Notes under the pieces: model-generated | What the model saw: the letters and a program-made list of their open reading frames with translations, nothing else | What the model was told of the DNA's origin: nothing | The model's database searches: none | In this document: one piece after another, positions 6,708 to 9,481 of the stretch | Layout: each line of letters begins with the position of its first letter | Numbering within the stretch: position 1 is the first letter of the stretch | Assembly: GCA_031257075.1 (NCBI GenBank) | Contig: JAIRPM010000191.1 | Location: 1 to 9,481 of the forward strand | Length of the DNA stretch: 9,481 bases | Source of the DNA: Spirochaetaceae bacterium | Lineage (GTDB): Bacteria > Spirochaetota > Spirochaetia > Treponematales > Breznakiellaceae | Direction of reading: 5' to 3' | Position numbers and translations under genes: made by a program

Positions 6708-6743
6708 GTTATGTTACTCTAACAATGTTAAAAGGATATAACA
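6708..6743. promoter_or_regulatory. Candidate metalloregulator operator: clustered GTTA/TAAC half-sites
   Basis: Within 36 bases the plus strand holds GTTA (6708-6711), GTTA (6713-6716), TAAC (6720-6723), GTTA (6727-6730) and TAAC (6739-6742). The central dyad TGTTA-CTC-TAACA (6712-6724) covers the predicted transcription start; a looser dyad, TGTTA and TAACA separated by 8 bases (6726-6743), overlaps the -10 box and spacer. The core resembles the DtxR/IdeR box (GGTTAG-C-CTAACC), agreeing at 9 of 13 positions. DtxR-family regulators such as TroR control metal uptake in treponemes, so repression of feo by a metal-loaded DtxR-family protein is a reasonable inference. No Fur-box-like sequence was noticed. 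Confidence 0.5.
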
Positions 6744-6753
6744 AAATTGTCAA
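6725..6753 (-). promoter_or_regulatory. Promoter of the feo operon
   Basis: Minus strand: a perfect TTGACA (6748-6753), a 17-base spacer, then TAACAT (6725-6730, 4 of 6). The start would be near 6718, about 26 bases before ATG 6692, leaving a short leader with AGGAGG. The strong -35 box with overlapping dyads suggests a repressed rather than activated promoter. It is the only clear promoter for the five minus-strand genes down to 3377. Confidence 0.7.
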
Positions 6754-6796
6754 GAGGGGGTTCCGTGTTCATAGCAAGAGATTTTTGATTATTTGC

Positions 6797-6820
6797 CGCA
6801 GGCGGCGTGTGGCAGGCCAC
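6797..6820. repeat. GC-rich double dyad (REP-like) between terminator and feo promoter
   Basis: An imperfect dyad GCCGC-AGG-CGGC is followed by TGTGG-CAGG-CCACA. Ten bases of it (GGCAGGCCAC) also occur at 3391-3400 inside the DUF2325 gene. It may be a small extragenic palindromic element, but with one copy in view this is weak. Confidence 0.25.
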
Positions 6821-6823
6821 AAA

Positions 6824-6853
6824 CAAAAAAAACCGCCCCCGAAGGGGCGGTTT
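6824..6853 (-). terminator. Rho-independent terminator of the large Gly-rich protein gene
   Basis: Read on the minus strand, the 10-bp stem AAACCGCCCC / GGGGCGGTTT closes on a TTCG tetraloop and runs into a T-run reaching about 6825. It ends the 6913-9481 gene before the feo promoter, so feo is a separate transcription unit. Confidence 0.95.
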
Positions 6854-6857
6854 GCTA

Positions 6858-6885
6858 CGTAGCGCTTTGGGAACAAAGCGCTACG
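6858..6885. repeat. Perfect 12-bp hairpin preceding the terminator
   Basis: CGTAGCGCTTTG (6858-6869) and CAAAGCGCTACG (6874-6885) pair perfectly around a 4-base loop. It lies between the stop codon at 6913 and the terminator, with no T-run of its own. It could protect the mRNA 3' end or act as an extra pause site. Confidence 0.8.
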
Positions 6886-6912
6886 CTGTAATGCCGGAAG
6901 GCGCTATCGTTT

Positions 6913-9481
6913 CTACTTCTTTGCAATTCTAACTTTACCGTTGCCGCTACGCTCGCCTGACTTACCTGAAAGATTGGTCATTTTGCTCGTGTCGGCATAG
7001 CCGGAACCGCCGCCGCCGCCGCCCCCTTCGCCGAAGGCAGAACCGCCGCCATAACCGCTGTTTGGATGGCCATTGCCGCCGCCGCCGCCGGATGAAACGG
7101 TGCTCCCCGAACTGCCGGCACCGCCGCTGTTACCGGATTTATTGATGCCGCCACCTGTGCCCCGGCCATTAGCGCTATTAGCGCCCGATGTAGCTGGGGC
7201 TTGGTAACCACCGCCCGAGCCGCCCCAAGCGCCTCTGTAAGTAGTAGTCCCCGTTCCCTGACTAGAACCGCCGCCACCGCCGGCTACGATGAGCCATGCA
7301 TTGTTTAATTTAACACTTGTAAGCCCTCCGCCATTACTGAGAGGAGAAATTCCGCTAGAGCCGCCTTCCATCCTCGAACCTACATGAATAGTCAATTGTT
7401 GTCCGGCGTTAAGGTTGATTTCGCCTTTGCTGTAGCCGCCGTAACCGCCGTAGCCGCCTTCGACGAAAGAATAGCCATCACCCATTCCCTGCGCTCCCCA
7501 GACTTCAATAATGTAAGAGCCGGTTTCAGCGGTGGTGAATGAATAGTCTCCCGGTGTTTCAGTTTGAATACCGGGCACCCACTTTGCGTAGAGTGTAACA
7601 TCTGCGGTAACCGTGTAAGACGCACCGCCTGAATAATCCGTTCCCGCGCCGTTAGGCAGCGTGTTCCAGACCGAACCCGTTGATGAAAAAGACATATAAC
7701 CGCTTTTGCTCAGATTAGAACCTGAGTTAAGCCTTATGCTTGTCCCGGATGGAACTATTACCGATGCGGGCTTAGTTCCTACTCCGGTGTTGAGGTCGTA
7801 ACTAAGCGTATACCCATATAAGGCGTAAAGCGTAATGTTTGATGTAAGCGTACAGGAACCGCCTCCATTGTAATACATGCCCGTGCCATCCATTTGTGTA
7901 TTCCAACCGTAAAAGGAAAGTCCTGTTTTAGTTAAGCCGCTGCCTTGCGCGAGCGTTATCGGAGTTTTATTGGTTCCTGTTTGCGGAGCCGGTACGCTGC
8001 CGCCCGTATTTCCGTTGCCGTTATAGGTAACGGTAAATTGTTGTTGAGCGGAGATATCCCAGCCGGCTACAACAAACGCAGGGGCAACACCGCAATTTCC
8101 TCCACTACTAGGAGTAGTCGCTGCTCCCTGGTTGGCATACAAATTCCCATCTGAGCCAATCAGCACGAAATTGTGGTCATTGTCTTTCGCGGGAGAGGCC
8201 AACCAATACCAGTCGGGGGATTTCTTCCGCGAATTTGTACTCGTATAATACCCGAACCGGCCTTGGTTGGTATCTGTTTCGTAACCGGAATTCGACTGGC
8301 TATTGCCTCCGAGCATCTCTCTCTCTGTAGGCAAAAAGAGTTTGTCTGTTATATTGTGCGTCGCATAAGCAGCGCCTCTATTTGACACTCTGCGATTTAC
8401 ATTCATAACAACGCTGTCCGGCACGCCTGCCGCCTGCAAAGCAGGCCAGTAGTTGTTCACAAGATAATCCCTCATCAGACTTCCCAGATAGCCATTTTCG
8501 TTGGTCTGGGTCGCTTCCATACGGCCCTGCCCCGGGCAATTCTGGAACTGGAAAACCAAGTGCGGCGTTGTACCATTTCCATTTTTACCGTAGTAAGAGT
8601 TTATGCCCACTACCATAAGCCGTAGTTTATTGTCATCCGCATTAGGTATGCTTATAGCGCCGCCATTGCCGTTGTATTCAGTAACCGTAAGACTTGGCAA
8701 TACAAGCCAATCGCCCATTTTTATAACACCCAGCCCGCCTGAAGGGTTTACGTCAGAGGCGCTCTGCATTTTTATGTAAGCGCTCACCGAAGTAATCGTA
8801 TCGGTAACATTTTGCGCCGATATCGAGTAAAGAGGGTATTGGGGCGTTTTTATCCCGAACTTAATCATAAGGTCTTGAGAGCCTTCCTGCCCGGCCACAG
8901 GCGGGTTTTCAACCGCTTGAACCGTCCACACCGCATAAAGGTCAACTGTGGCGTTAGCCGCGGCTGTAAGGCTTGTTGTTATGTTCTGGCCGTCCGTGTA
9001 GGCTTTCGTCCCTGTGGCCGTAGTTGCCCAGCCTTCAAAGTCATAGCCTGTCCGCGTCCAGCCCAGGCTCGAAAGCGTCTTTAGCGCCTTTGCCGTGCCA
9101 TAAGTCCAGCCTGTTTCGGTGGAAGTAGTATTAGAGCCGTCATTCTTGTTGTACTTTACGCTGTACGTGTTCACCGTCCACTTGGCGTACAAATCTACTG
9201 TAGCATTGGCCGTAGTTGTCAGGGTGGAAAAGTTTGCGCCATCATTATAGGCTTTCGCGCCGTTGGTCGAAGTTGCCCAGCCTTCAAAAGTATATCCTGT
9301 CCGTGTCCAGCCCAGACTCGAAAGCGTCTTCAGCGCCTTGTTCGTGCCATAGGTAAAGCCCGATTCGGTCTGCGCCGAACCTGTTGTCGCGCCGTTGGGA
9401 TTGTATTTTACGCTGTACGTATGCGGGTTTACCGTAACCGTCCACGAGGTTTTCTTGGACGTGTCCGCCGTAGCCGCCGCT
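6913..9481 (-). CDS. Large modular surface protein: InlB B-repeats, DUF6273-like domain, ALK-GRD-like Gly-rich C-terminus (5' end off window)
   Basis: The frame is open from the right edge to TAG at 6913, at least 855 residues, so the N-terminus is missing; the apparent TTG start at 9192 is an internal Leu in LYAKW. Order: a Thr/Ala/Ser-rich stretch, then two InlB-type B-repeats (about 9432-8923) with YSVKYN, LGWTRTGY-FEGWAT and ATVDLYA-W. Next comes a DUF6273-like domain (about 8820-8053) with GDWLVLPSLTV, LRLMVVGINSYYGK, DKLFLPTEREMLGG, WYWLASP and CGVAPAFVV. Two diverged B-repeat-like modules (about 8040-7819 and 7815-7573) follow, ending TLYAKW. Last is a Gly-rich domain (about 7548-6913): YSFTTAETGSYIIEVWGAQG, GGYGGYSKG, LTIHVG, WLIVAGGGGG and a terminal NGKVRIAKK. 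No C-terminal sorting motif was seen. It is probably secreted or cell-surface, possibly adhesive; its ligand is unknown. Confidence 0.88.
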   Translation of the reverse strand, partial: AAATADTSKKTSWTVTVNPHTYSVKYNPNGATTGSAQTESGFTYGTNKALKTLSSLGWTRTGYTFEGWATSTNGAKAYNDGANFSTLTTTANATVDLYAKWTVNTYSVKYNKNDGSNTTSTETGWTYGTAKALKTLSSLGWTRTGYDFEGWATTATGTKAYTDGQNITTSLTAAANATVDLYAVWTVQAVENPPVAGQEGSQDLMIKFGIKTPQYPLYSISAQNVTDTITSVSAYIKMQSASDVNPSGGLGVIKMGDWLVLPSLTVTEYNGNGGAISIPNADDNKLRLMVVGINSYYGKNGNGTTPHLVFQFQNCPGQGRMEATQTNENGYLGSLMRDYLVNNYWPALQAAGVPDSVVMNVNRRVSNRGAAYATHNITDKLFLPTEREMLGGNSQSNSGYETDTNQGRFGYYTSTNSRKKSPDWYWLASPAKDNDHNFVLIGSDGNLYANQGAATTPSSGGNCGVAPAFVVAGWDISAQQQFTVTYNGNGNTGGSVPAPQTGTNKTPITLAQGSGLTKTGLSFYGWNTQMDGTGMYYNGGGSCTLTSNITLYALYGYTLSYDLNTGVGTKPASVIVPSGTSIRLNSGSNLSKSGYMSFSSTGSVWNTLPNGAGTDYSGGASYTVTADVTLYAKWVPGIQTETPGDYSFTTAETGSYIIEVWGAQGMGDGYSFVEGGYGGYGGYSKGEINLNAGQQLTIHVGSRMEGGSSGISPLSNGGGLTSVKLNNAWLIVAGGGGGSSQGTGTTTYRGAWGGSGGGYQAPATSGANSANGRGTGGGINKSGNSGGAGSSGSTVSSGGGGGNGHPNSGYGGGSAFGEGGGGGGGSGYADTSKMTNLSGKSGERSGNGKVRIAKK
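8923..9432 (-). repeat. Two tandem InlB B-repeat units (period about 249-252 bp)
   Basis: Units 8923-9174 and 9175-9432 encode copies of about 84 residues that share ALKTLSSLGWTRTGY, FEGWAT and ATVDLYA. The DNA is also closely similar, for example GAAAGCGTCTT at 9071 and at 9320, an offset of 249. One codon is gained or lost near the start of the unit, where the offset becomes 252. High DNA identity suggests recent duplication or gene conversion, and more copies may lie past the right edge. Confidence 0.85.

Noticed and set aside
6699..6790. Fur box at the feo promoter
   Set aside because: No GATAAT-type triplet array was found. The repeated element is GTTA/TAAC, closer to DtxR-type sites.
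7000..7300. CRISPR-like regular repeats in GGC-rich DNA
   Set aside because: There are no constant-length repeats with unique spacers; the periodicity is codon-level Gly repetition within one reading frame.
9190..9192. TTG at 9192 as the start of the large minus-strand protein
   Set aside because: The frame stays open to the window edge and the upstream codons encode another complete B-repeat, so the TTG is an internal Leu of the LYAKW motif.

Overview
The window looks like chromosomal DNA of a treponeme-like spirochaete, perhaps from a gut. This is inferred from mid-range GC and from the mix of a spirochaete-style lipoprotein, InlB-type B-repeats, a DUF6273-like domain, long Gly-rich surface proteins and a compact feo operon. 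No rRNA, tRNA, phage, IS or CRISPR signal was seen, and the genus is not proven.

Layout, left to right. (1) The left edge holds the 5' end of a minus-strand gene (start at 325, running off the edge) that resembles the N-terminus of six-hairpin glycosidase-like proteins. (2) Divergent from it is a 909-aa plus-strand secreted protein, probably a lipoprotein (562-3291). It has Ig-like and cadherin-like beta-sandwich modules followed by a Gly-rich domain of the ALK/LTK-GRD-like type. (3) A near-perfect bidirectional terminator (3314-3362) separates it from a convergent operon. (4) The minus-strand ferrous-iron operon reads, in transcription order, feoA-like (6692-6471), feoA (6404-6171), feoB (6174-3901), a 59-aa FeoB-associated Cys-rich membrane protein (3876-3697) and a DUF2325 protein with a Cys-rich tail (3700-3377). 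Two of the junctions are ATGA stop/start overlaps. A TTGACA-17-TAACAT promoter lies upstream, interleaved with a cluster of GTTA/TAAC half-sites that resembles a DtxR/TroR-type operator. (5) Upstream of the operon, also on the minus strand, is a second large surface protein (6913 to beyond 9481). It has tandem InlB B-repeats, a DUF6273-like domain, two more B-repeat-like modules and a second ALK-GRD-like Gly-rich domain. A UUCG-loop terminator insulates it from feo.

Together, the centre is a self-contained Fe2+ uptake unit: FeoB is the GTP-dependent transporter, the FeoA proteins are its cytoplasmic partners, and two small Cys-rich proteins probably assist. It is flanked by two unrelated-length surface proteins that share the same unusual C-terminal Gly-rich fold. 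Several true starts lie one or two codons inside the longest reading frame, as shown by Shine-Dalgarno spacing. The most unusual content is the pair of Gly-rich proteins, the repeated GTTA/TAAC operator candidate, and the coupled Cys-rich gene pair at the end of the feo operon.
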